Shown: one piece after another, positions 1 through 7,086 of the stretch | Layout of the letters: each line of letters begins with the position of its first letter | Position numbering within the stretch: the first letter of the stretch is position 1 | Source of the DNA: Verrucomicrobiia bacterium | Lineage (GTDB): Bacteria > Verrucomicrobiota > Verrucomicrobiia > JABWAM01 | DNA length: 7,621 nt | Assembly (NCBI GenBank): GCA_013360985.1 | Contig: JABWAM010000115.1 | Location: 1 to 7,621 of the forward strand | Direction of reading: 5' to 3' | Program-made: the position numbers and the translations under genes | The notes under the pieces: generated by a model | Told to the model about the DNA's origin: nothing | The model's database searches: none | What the model saw: only the letters and a program-made list of their open reading frames with translations

Positions 1-99
1 CGGCGCCGCGGCCGCGGTTTGAGTCCAGAATGTTGCGAGGGCGTCGCATGTTCCTCGGCCGAGGATGGACTCCCCCCATGCCTTACGCGGGGATTTGGG
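1..99 (-). repeat. Dispersed repeat copy R1, partial (cut by window start)
   Basis: Read on the minus strand, this stretch begins with CCCAAATCCCCGCG (reverse complement of 86-99) and aligns along its whole length with the first 98 bases of R2 (from 4395) and R4 (from 7478). By eye there are about 12 mismatches and one extra G. It contains two dyads: CCGCGGCCGCGG near the window start and CCTCGGCCGAGG at 53-64. The rest of the element lies outside the window, so its far end and any target duplication cannot be examined. The element end sits 9 bp upstream of the predicted -35 box of the following gene. Relative to the translated frame shared by the other copies, this copy carries a TAA stop and a one-base insertion, which argues against it coding for protein. 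Confidence 0.85.
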
Positions 100-108
100 A
101 TGAATGCC

Positions 109-136
109 TTGACTTGCGAAGAGCTGCGTATAAGAT
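109..136 (+). promoter_or_regulatory. Candidate sigma-70-type promoter of the PEP-CTERM gene
   Basis: TTGACT at 109-114 matches the -35 consensus at five of six positions. The -10 is either TATAAG (129-134, five of six, but a short 14-bp spacer) or TAAGAT (131-136, four of six, 16-bp spacer). Transcription would start near 142-145, leaving a leader of fewer than 20 nt before the ATG at 161. The promoter lies just outside the end of repeat R1. Only sequence resemblance supports it. Confidence 0.45.
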
Positions 137-160
137 TCCCGCCGTCGCCAAAACATTCCT

Positions 161-3100
161 ATGAAAGCGTTTCGTCTTCATTGGAAGATAGCGTTTCTCG
201 CGTGGGGAATCGTCTCCTCCGCCATCGGCCAGACGACTTGGACCAATGCCGGAACTTCCGGCATGTGGACCAATGCGGCGATCTGGAGCGGTCCCGCGCC
301 CGGTTCCCCGAACGGCGCGGATTCGGTCGTCCAGTTCTTCAGCGGCCCCGGCATGACCAGTCTCCGGGGCGTCACGAACACCGTCAGCATCACCAACGGC
401 ACGATTCTCTTCAATACCCCCACCAACAACTCCGGCTTCAACCTCTGGACGAACAGCGGAAGCGGACAGATCTTTCTCGATGTCTCCTCGGGCAACGCCT
501 TGATCGTCAACGCGACGAACGCCGGCAGCGGCGCCAACCAGATCATCATCCCAATTACCATGCTCGATCCGCTCGTGGTGAGCAACCACGGCGTCCTCGG
601 TTTCGCCGGAGGAATTGACAACGGCGGACACTCCATCACCTTCGCCGGCGGCGGCGTCACCTCGATCAGCCGTCCCACAACAGGCGCGGGGCAGATCGAG
701 TTGCAGAGCGGCGTGCTCAACCTCTCGCATACGAACGCCGTGGGGCCCATGGACGGCCCGGCGATGATCGCCAGCGGCGGCGGACTTGCCTGGGGCATCA
801 ACGCGGCGGGCTTGATCCCAAAGGCTCTCGTGATCTCGAACACCGTGGCGCTCGTGCCCAATGGCGGCGGTTCATCAAGCTTCGGCTGGCAAGGCGGCAT
901 TCACGGCCCCGGTCAACTCGTCGTCAGCAATCCGAGCTCGATCGCCGCGGGAATCACTCTCGGGTCCAACTCCTACTCGGGCGGCGCCATCCTCAGCAAC
1001 ACGACCGTCTCCATCCAAAACGCCTTCGCGTTCGGAAGCGGACCAGTCACGCTTCGCGACGGCGTGATCCTCCGCAACTATCAGAGCACCCCCTTCGTCA
1101 ACGCGGTGGTCCTTCAAGGCAACGTGTCGTTCTCCACCATCAGCATGGTCTGGACCAACTCGGTCTGGGATATGGACGGCGGCGCCCGGACGCTCACGAT
1201 CGATCACAACAACACCTATGTCCTCACACTGCTGGGGTTGACCAACGGGGGAGACTTCCGCTTCACCCGCACCCAACTCTATGCGGCCACGCTGGCCCTC
1301 CTCGGCCCCGTCTCGCACACGGGGATCACGTTCGCCGACGGAACGACGATCCAGTTGGGCGGAACGGGCGCGAACTCGGCCGAACTCGTCCACAGCACGA
1401 ATGTGATCCTCAACAACGGCGTTTTCCTTCTCGACAACCGGGGAGGCGCCGCCTCTCGCGTGCGAACGGACGCGGAGTTCGTCCTCACCAACGCCGCGCT
1501 CCAGATAATCGGCCCCGGAACGGCGGGCCAGATCTTCACCCAACAGGTCGGCGCGATCGCGCTGAACTTTGGCGCGAACTCGCTCACCGTCACCAACCGC
1601 GGCGCCTTCCTCGCCGGAGAAATCGCGCGCGCCTCCGGCGCGACCTTGAACGTGCTCGGCACCAACGCGCCCGCCGTTTATGTCGGCAGTCCGCTGGCGG
1701 GCGCCACCAACGGCATCGTTCCGTGGGCGGTGATCAACGACGGCGCCGGCGGGTTTGCCGCCGGCTCCGGCGGCGCGCTCGCTCCTTACGCAGGCTACAC
1801 CAACGAGTTCGCCGACGATCCGACGGCCAACGTCAAGCTCTCGGGCGCCGGCGTCACCACGCTGGCGAGCTCCCGCGCGATCAACGCGCTCTGGATCTCC
1901 AACAGCGGCGCCATCCTTGATCTCGATGGCAACACGCTCTCCCTTACCGGCGGCGGGCTCGCGTTCGGCCCCGGTTCGACGCCGTGGGTCTCCAACGGCG
2001 TCGTCAACTTCGGCGCGGCCGAAGGCGTGATCTACAATCCCGGCGCGGCCCGCATCTCCGCGGGACTCGCCGGTTCGGGCGGCCTCACCAAGTCGGGAAG
2101 CGGACAACTTTTCCTCCTCGGGACGAACTCCTTCAGCGGCGAGACGCGCGTCGCCCAGGGATCGCTCATCCTGCAGGGAGGCGCGATCAGCAACGGGAGC
2201 GACCTCGTGGTCGTCCAAGGCGCCGCGTTCCAGATCCTTGGCGGCTCGGCGGACGTGAACTGCCTCCAGGCGAACAGCAACTGGATCGGCGCCGTCCCTT
2301 CGCTCCTCATCAGCTCGGGCAATCTCATCACCCGCAGCAACTCCACAGCGTACGCCATCTCGATCGGCCACAATCCCGCCGCGCCTGCAAGTTGGACCCT
2401 CCTTGGCGGCAGCAATTACGCGGGAGTCACCCTCGGCACCAACGCCACGCTGCGCGTCTCGGGCAGCGGCAGCACACTCGTTGCGATCACCCCATCTTCC
2501 GGGCCCATCTTCGGCGGGCTGACCAACTCGGTCATCGTGGACGGCGGAGCGACCGTCGCCCAGGACGCCCTTTCAGGAGGCAATCTCAATCTCGAATTCG
2601 AATCGGGAATTTTTCGCGTCGAAGGATCCAATTCGGCATTCAATCCCGGCGTCGGCAAGAATTGGGGCTTCGGCGGACGCGACGCCCTTCTCGTGATCTC
2701 CAACGGCGCCTCCATGACGACCGGCCGCGGGTATGTCGGCATCCGCTATACCCCATCCGGCCCTTTTGTCGGCGGCACAAACATCGAGATGATTGTGGAC
2801 GGCGCGTCCTTCACCTCCTCCGCCGCCGGAAACGGATTTCTGCGCTTCGGCTACGGCGTCGGGGCCGTGAGCAACCGCCTCTCCGTCCGAAACGGAAGCG
2901 AATTCTTGGTTTCCGCCGGCGGAAGTTCACCCATCCTCTTCGATTTTGGCGCGGGCGCGACCGCCAGCCAGACGCGCGCGGAAATTTCGGGAGGCTCGAT
3001 CGTCCGCGTGCGGCACGGGGCTCGAAGCGTTCTTCTGGGCGTCGGCAACACCAACGACGGCGGCACGGGCAACGCCTTTCTCCTCTCCGAAGGCTCGACG

Positions 3101-4207
3101 CTCGCGTTGAGCGGCACCGGATCCAATATCCTCCAGGTCGTCGGCGCGGGAAACGTGTTCAGCAATCTCTCCAGCATCCTCGAAATCGGCGGAAGCGGCG
3201 TGATCTTCATCACGAACGCCCCCGGCGCGATCGTCTTCACAAACGCCGTGCTCTCCTGGCACAACCGTTCGGACAGCGCCGTCTCCCCAATCCTCAGCGG
3301 AACCACTTTTACCAACATCGTCTGGCAGGGCGACGCCGGCTTTCGCCTGAACTCGGCTTCCAACGCGACCGGCCTCCTCGAGTACGTGTTCGATTCGGTC
3401 GCCCACACGGGCGCGCCCACCAACTTCCAGCGCCTCCTGCTCACCGGCAGCAACGCCCTCTGGCGCAGCGCCCGCCTCGGGATCGCTTCAGGCGGCGCGA
3501 TGTTCGTGACGAACGCCCTCGACGCGAATGTGCAGGGGATCACCACCAACGCGGGCGAAATCCGCGTCGTGAACAGCACCGTCACCTGGCGCAGCAACCT
3601 GGTCGTCTCGGGGATCTATGTCTCCGACCCTTCGACCAACACCTTCGCCACCAACCTCACCGTCACCGCCTCGGGCGCGCTGCAAGGGAGCAACGGCGAT
3701 CTCTTCGTCGTCTGGCGCGACCTCGCGCTGCAGTCCACCAACCGCAGCCTCTTCAACCTCGCCCACGCCACGCTCTTCTTCACCAACGGAACGTCGGCCA
3801 CCAATCATCTCTTCGATCTCACCGGCAGCGCCGCGCTCGATCTCGGTTCGAACTGGATGAGCGCGACGGCCTTGGCGACCAACTTCGCGATCGGAGTCCT
3901 CCAAGTCGATCCCGGCAACTCGCTCCGCCTCGCTGGCGCCGCGACCAATGCCCTCTACGTCGGCGTGCTCGACCTCGGCGGACTCGGCACCAACGCCCTG
4001 GGCAGCGTCCTCGATCTCGACGTGAAGGTTTACTACGACCCGAATGCCGCCGGAAATGAATACCTCGCCGGACTGATTTACGATTTCGACGGATGGGACG
4101 GCGCGCTCGCTCCGCTCCTGCCCATTCCCGAGCCTTCGGTTTCTCTCATCTTCGGCGCCGGGGTCGCGCTCATGCTTCTCCGCCGCGCGCATCGCCCTCC
4201 GCGCTGA
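161..4207 (+). CDS. Large secreted PEP-CTERM protein with an autotransporter-associated beta-strand repeat
   Basis: This 1348-residue protein is probably exported and surface-anchored or processed. A signal peptide is visible: basic N-terminus (K2, R5, K9), hydrophobic stretch to about residue 22, likely cleavage after SAIG. The body is Gly/Asn/Ser/Thr/Ala-rich with recurrent TNA and VSN motifs, as in right-handed beta-helices. The one clear autotransporter-associated repeat (PATR/TIGR02601-like) is at about 635-672, around GGLTKSGSGQLFLLG; a weaker one starts near 248. A separate beta-rich block spans about 1160-1275. The C-terminus is a classic PEP-CTERM signal: PEP at 1323-1325, hydrophobic segment 1326-1340, then RR and a basic tail. 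In this class an exosortase is thought to recognise the tail; none is encoded here. No outer-membrane beta-barrel domain follows, so it is not a true autotransporter. It has a single cysteine (701). The ATG at 161 is chosen because it begins the signal peptide; no Shine-Dalgarno sequence precedes it. The precise role (adhesion, matrix, polysaccharide binding) is unknown. Confidence 0.9.
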   Translation: MKAFRLHWKIAFLAWGIVSSAIGQTTWTNAGTSGMWTNAAIWSGPAPGSPNGADSVVQFFSGPGMTSLRGVTNTVSITNGTILFNTPTNNSGFNLWTNSGSGQIFLDVSSGNALIVNATNAGSGANQIIIPITMLDPLVVSNHGVLGFAGGIDNGGHSITFAGGGVTSISRPTTGAGQIELQSGVLNLSHTNAVGPMDGPAMIASGGGLAWGINAAGLIPKALVISNTVALVPNGGGSSSFGWQGGIHGPGQLVVSNPSSIAAGITLGSNSYSGGAILSNTTVSIQNAFAFGSGPVTLRDGVILRNYQSTPFVNAVVLQGNVSFSTISMVWTNSVWDMDGGARTLTIDHNNTYVLTLLGLTNGGDFRFTRTQLYAATLALLGPVSHTGITFADGTTIQLGGTGANSAELVHSTNVILNNGVFLLDNRGGAASRVRTDAEFVLTNAALQIIGPGTAGQIFTQQVGAIALNFGANSLTVTNRGAFLAGEIARASGATLNVLGTNAPAVYVGSPLAGATNGIVPWAVINDGAGGFAAGSGGALAPYAGYTNEFADDPTANVKLSGAGVTTLASSRAINALWISNSGAILDLDGNTLSLTGGGLAFGPGSTPWVSNGVVNFGAAEGVIYNPGAARISAGLAGSGGLTKSGSGQLFLLGTNSFSGETRVAQGSLILQGGAISNGSDLVVVQGAAFQILGGSADVNCLQANSNWIGAVPSLLISSGNLITRSNSTAYAISIGHNPAAPASWTLLGGSNYAGVTLGTNATLRVSGSGSTLVAITPSSGPIFGGLTNSVIVDGGATVAQDALSGGNLNLEFESGIFRVEGSNSAFNPGVGKNWGFGGRDALLVISNGASMTTGRGYVGIRYTPSGPFVGGTNIEMIVDGASFTSSAAGNGFLRFGYGVGAVSNRLSVRNGSEFLVSAGGSSPILFDFGAGATASQTRAEISGGSIVRVRHGARSVLLGVGNTNDGGTGNAFLLSEGSTLALSGTGSNILQVVGAGNVFSNLSSILEIGGSGVIFITNAPGAIVFTNAVLSWHNRSDSAVSPILSGTTFTNIVWQGDAGFRLNSASNATGLLEYVFDSVAHTGAPTNFQRLLLTGSNALWRSARLGIASGGAMFVTNALDANVQGITTNAGEIRVVNSTVTWRSNLVVSGIYVSDPSTNTFATNLTVTASGALQGSNGDLFVVWRDLALQSTNRSLFNLAHATLFFTNGTSATNHLFDLTGSAALDLGSNWMSATALATNFAIGVLQVDPGNSLRLAGAATNALYVGVLDLGGLGTNALGSVLDLDVKVYYDPNAAGNEYLAGLIYDFDGWDGALAPLLPIPEPSVSLIFGAGVALMLLRRAHRPPR

Positions 4208-4287
4208 CCGCGTTCCCCGCGCGCTCCACAAGAGACGCGGCGTGCGCCGACGAACGCCGCTTTGAGCGCGACGGAGGGAGGACTTGA

Positions 4288-4311
4288 AAAATCGGCGGAT
4301 CCGCCGATTTT
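4288..4311. terminator. Perfect 24-bp palindrome, probable bidirectional terminator
   Basis: AAAATCGGCG, GATC, CGCCGATTTT is perfectly self-complementary and would fold into a 10-bp stem with a GATC loop. It lies 80 bp after the stop of the PEP-CTERM gene. The T-run in the plus direction is only four bases and belongs to the stem. In the minus direction it is five bases. Termination is plausible but unproven. The sequence also resembles the 3' end of the neighbouring repeats (around GCGGATCCG), so it may instead be a remnant of such an element. Confidence 0.5.
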
Positions 4312-4393
4312 CCAATTCGGCTCTCCCCGGAACGCGGTGGGTTCACGAATCCACGGGCTCTTCAGCCCAAGAATGTCGAGTTCTTTGCTCGTC

Positions 4394-4697
4394 ACCCAAA
4401 TCCCCGCGTCAGGCGTGGAGGAGTCCATCCTCGGTCGAAGAACCTGCGACGCCCTCGCCACATTTTGGGCTCACGCCGCGGCCGCGGCGTCGCCGGCGGC
4501 GGCGCCCTCCCTCGCTTCGCAACCGAGCGGATTTTTCCCAAGCACGGACGGTGGAAAGGGAGGGCGAGGCCGCCGGCCGAGCCATCGCACCCTTCTCATG
4601 GGAAGTCCGGAATCTCGGCATGCCCCATCCCTCCGGTCCTCCAGGGATGATGATGAGGGTGGCTCTCTGAAAATCGAGCGGATCCGTGGATTTGGGT
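4394..4697 (+). repeat. Dispersed repeat copy R2, complete, with 10-bp terminal inverted repeats
   Basis: This copy is about 304 bp. It starts ACCCAAATCC (4394-4403) and ends GGATTTGGGT (4688-4697), an exact inverted pair. CGTCACC occurs directly at the left edge (4390-4396, overlapping the inverted repeat) and at the right edge (4698-4704), as a target-site duplication would; the part fully outside the inverted repeat is CGTC. A 14-bp perfect palindrome, GCCGCGGCCGCGGC, lies at 4475-4488. Over its first 144 bases it matches R4 with only three mismatches. Its second part (4523-4693) matches R3 (4906-5076) with 14 differences in 171 ungapped positions. No transposase is encoded, so if mobile it is non-autonomous and MITE-like. 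I cannot name the family. Confidence 0.85.
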
Positions 4698-4779
4698 CGT
4701 CACCACCCCGCAACCATGCCATCTTCCGCCTCGGTTCGCCTACACAGAACCGGGGAGAGCCCACGAGAAGGAGGTGACA

Positions 4780-5081
4780 TCCTCAATCCCCGCGGAAGGC
4801 GTAGGGAAACTCATCCTCGACCGAGAAATGCGGGACGTTTTCACAACGTTTTGTGTTGAAGCTGCTGCAGCAACGCCGCCGGCGGCGCCCGCCCTCGCTC
4901 CGCGGCCGAGCGGATTTTTCCCAAGCACGGACGGTGAAATGGTAGGGCGAGGCCGCCGGCCGAGCCGTCGCACTCTTCTCATGGAAAGTCCGGAATCTCG
5001 GCATGCCCCATCCCTCCGGTCCTCGATGGATGATGAGGAAGAAAGCTCTCTGAAAATGGAGCGGATCCGTGGATTTGAGGA
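4780..5081 (+). repeat. Dispersed repeat copy R3, complete, diverged 5' half
   Basis: This copy lies in direct orientation 82 bp after R2. Its ends are TCCTCAATCC (4780-4789) and GGATTTGAGGA (5071-5081), inverted copies of each other apart from one missing A. They differ from the ends of R2, yet both ends changed together. GACATC occurs at 4776-4781 and again at 5080-5085, bracketing the element. The dyad centre at 4861-4874 has a different sequence from R2 (GCTGCTGCAGCAAC) but keeps six of seven pairs. The 3' half is about 92% identical to R2, while the 5' half is much more diverged. R3 therefore looks older, or like a separate subfamily or mosaic. Confidence 0.8.
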
Positions 5082-5129
5082 CATCTCGACCAGATCCGAA
5101 AGGGTTCGGGGGAGACCCCGGTCGAAACG

Positions 5130-7049
5130 TCAGGTTTTTCCCAGCGCCGCAAGCGTGCGTTCCGCCGCCGCCTCGGGCGTAAGCCCGTGTTTTTTGCGGA
5201 GCAAAGGAATCGCGCCGTGCTCGACAAATTGGTCCGGCCACCCGATCTTGACCCGCGGCGCGCGGCAGCCGAAGCCGTCGAGCGCCTCGCCGACGAGGCT
5301 GCCGAATCCGCCGGCCACGGTGTGATCCTCGAAGGTGACGAAGACGTCGGCGGCGCGCGCCTGCGCGTCGAGCAGCGCCGCATCGAGCGGCTTGATGAAG
5401 CGCGGATTGACCACCGTGCAGGAGAGCCCCTGTTTTTCCAAAAGATCCGCGGTCTGTTCCGCCATGGGCAGCAGGTTGCCGAGTCCCCACAGGACGACGC
5501 GCCGCCCCTGACGCGCCGCGGAGAGGTCGCCTTGACGGACGACTTCGGCCTTGCCGATTTCCAGCGTTTGCGGCTGTTCCTTGCGCGGCACGCCGACCGC
5601 GGCGCCGCGCGGATACCGAATCGCGCTCGGCCCGGGATGCCGCAGCATGGTCCAGAGCATGTCCTGAAATTCATCCTCGTCCTTCGGCTGCATGTGGAGG
5701 AGGCGCGGAATGGGGCGCAGATAGGCGATGTCGTACATGCCGTGATGGGTCGGCCCGTCCTCGACGGCGCCCGCGCGATCCATGCAGAACATCACGGGCA
5801 GATCCTGAAGCGCGACATCGTGGATGATCATGTCGTAAGCGCGCTGGAGAAAGGTCGAGTAAATCGCGCACACCGGCCGCCAGCCCTGGGTCGCGAGCCC
5901 CGCTGCGAACAGGACGGCGTGTTCCTCGGCGATGCCGACGTCGTAGAAACGTCCCGGATACTTCTGGGCGTAAGGGTTCAGCCCCGTGCCCGCGGGCATC
6001 GCCCCCGTGATGCAGCAGAGCTTCGGCTCCATCTCGGCGAGCTTGATCATCACGCTGCCGAAGACGTTGTTCCACGCGGGCGGGCCGTCGCTCTTGTCGA
6101 AATCGCCCGAATCCGGATCGAACCGGCCGCAGCCGTGGAACGGCTCGGGGCGGTCGAGCGCCGGCTTGAAGCCGCGCCCCTTTTCCGTGAGCACATGCAG
6201 CACCACGGGCGATTCCGCCGCCTTCGCGAAGGAAAGCATGTTGATGAGCTCGGCGAGATTGTGGCCGTTCACAGGGCCGTAGTAGTGGAGCCCCATTTCC
6301 TCGAAGAGCACGGCGGGAGTCCCCGCGTCCGCCGAGGCGGCGTGAACGAGCAACCCCTTGGCGACTCCCTCGGCCTTGCGTTCGAGGCGGGCGAACTCCT
6401 TCCAGTTCCAGCGCTGCAGGAGTTCCTCGGTTTTCTTGTGCCAACGCGTAAAGCGCGGGCTGGTCACGATGCGGTTCAGGTAGCTGGCGATCGCGCCGAC
6501 GTTCTTCGCGATGGACCATTTGTTGTCGTTGATGACGACCACCAGCTTCTTCGTGTGGTTTGCGATGTTGTTGAGGGCCTCGTAGGTGACGCCGCACGTC
6601 AGCGCCGCATCCCCGATCACGGCGACCACGTTTTCGTCGCCTCCCCGGAGGTCGCGTCCGGCGGCCATCCCGAGCGCCGCGGAGAGCGCCGTGCCGGCGT
6701 GGCCGGCGCCAAAATGATCAAAGGAACTCTCCGCCCGCATCAGGAAGCCGCAGGCGCCCTCGAACTGTCGCATCCGGCGAACCAGATCGCGGCGGCCGGT
6801 GAGCATCTTGTGGACGTAGCCTTGGTGGCTCACGTCCCAGGTGAAAAAATCTTTTGGGCAATCGAAGACGTGATGAAGCGCGAGGGTGAGTTCGACGACG
6901 CCGAGGTTCGGGCCGAGGTGGCCGCCCGTCTGGGAGAGGATCTCGATGAGTTCCTCGCGGATTTCCGCCGCGAGTTGCTCCATCTGCGGAAGGGTGAGTT
7001 GCTTGACGTCGGAGACGTGGCGGATGGAGTCGAGGATCGGCGTGGACAT
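5130..7049 (-). CDS. dxs: 1-deoxy-D-xylulose-5-phosphate synthase
   Basis: This 639-residue enzyme has the family's normal length. It condenses pyruvate and glyceraldehyde 3-phosphate, using thiamine diphosphate, to give DXP, the first step of the MEP isoprenoid pathway and a precursor for thiamine and pyridoxal. It acts as a cytosolic dimer. Visible motifs are: H44 in TGGHLGPNLG, H75 in WDVSHQGYVHK, GHAGT at 116-120, the cofactor/Mg motif from GDA (146-148) to NDN (174-176), catalytic Glu375 in GIAEEHAV, R403 in STFLQRAYD, DRAG (424-427) through DGPTHHG (431-437), and C-domain motifs HTVAGGFGSL (from 576) and GWPDQFVEHG (603-612). Two details differ from the E. coli-type enzyme: Ala148 replaces the second Gly of GDG, and the DRAG loop is one residue shorter than the common form. 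The ATG at 7049 gives the expected N-terminus; no clear ribosome binding site precedes it. It follows xseB after 37 bp, probably in one transcript. Confidence 0.97.
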   Translation of the reverse strand: MSTPILDSIRHVSDVKQLTLPQMEQLAAEIREELIEILSQTGGHLGPNLGVVELTLALHHVFDCPKDFFTWDVSHQGYVHKMLTGRRDLVRRMRQFEGACGFLMRAESSFDHFGAGHAGTALSAALGMAAGRDLRGGDENVVAVIGDAALTCGVTYEALNNIANHTKKLVVVINDNKWSIAKNVGAIASYLNRIVTSPRFTRWHKKTEELLQRWNWKEFARLERKAEGVAKGLLVHAASADAGTPAVLFEEMGLHYYGPVNGHNLAELINMLSFAKAAESPVVLHVLTEKGRGFKPALDRPEPFHGCGRFDPDSGDFDKSDGPPAWNNVFGSVMIKLAEMEPKLCCITGAMPAGTGLNPYAQKYPGRFYDVGIAEEHAVLFAAGLATQGWRPVCAIYSTFLQRAYDMIIHDVALQDLPVMFCMDRAGAVEDGPTHHGMYDIAYLRPIPRLLHMQPKDEDEFQDMLWTMLRHPGPSAIRYPRGAAVGVPRKEQPQTLEIGKAEVVRQGDLSAARQGRRVVLWGLGNLLPMAEQTADLLEKQGLSCTVVNPRFIKPLDAALLDAQARAADVFVTFEDHTVAGGFGSLVGEALDGFGCRAPRVKIGWPDQFVEHGAIPLLRKKHGLTPEAAAERTLAALGKT

Positions 7050-7086
7050 GTGGCGGACGAGGCGAAAGCGCGGAGGTCGCGCGGTT

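Larger units (their letters stand above)
4208..5129. other. Convergent intergenic region filled by a palindrome and two repeat copies
   Basis: This region separates the ends of the PEP-CTERM gene and dxs. It holds the palindrome at 4288-4311, repeats R2 and R3, and an 82-bp spacer between them (4698-4779). The spacer has a small hairpin: CGGTTC at 4732-4737 pairs with GAACCG at 4747-4752. It also has a run fully complementary to the usual 16S rRNA 3' tail, AAGGAGGTGA at 4768-4777. Bases 4208-4287, 4312-4393 and 5082-5129 show nothing I can name. Open frames cross the region on both strands, as expected in GC-rich DNA, and none resembles a known family. I therefore call no gene here. Confidence 0.7.

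Noticed and set aside
875..2371. 498-residue minus-strand frame under the PEP-CTERM gene
   Set aside because: Low-complexity Arg/Ala/Glu/Asp composition mirrors the repetitive coding strand; there is no motif or start signal.
1984..4059. 691-residue plus-strand frame inside the PEP-CTERM gene
   Set aside because: It is a frame-shifted reading of the same DNA, extremely Arg-rich, with no signal or domain. It is a GC-rich shadow.
4730..4754. tRNA T-arm-like GGTTCG within the R2-R3 spacer
   Set aside because: Only one small hairpin forms; no acceptor stem, anticodon arm or CCA end can be found around it.
4262..4777. 171-residue frame covering R2
   Set aside because: Its start lies outside the repeat, its stop lies in the spacer and R1 breaks the frame. 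It is kept only as a finding about frame conservation, not called a gene.
4394..5081. CRISPR array
   Set aside because: There are only two tandem units of about 300 bp, unlike short regularly spaced CRISPR repeats, and no cas genes are present.
5095..5129. Intrinsic terminator directly after dxs
   Set aside because: A five-pair CGGGG/CCCCG stem exists on the minus strand, but no T-run follows.
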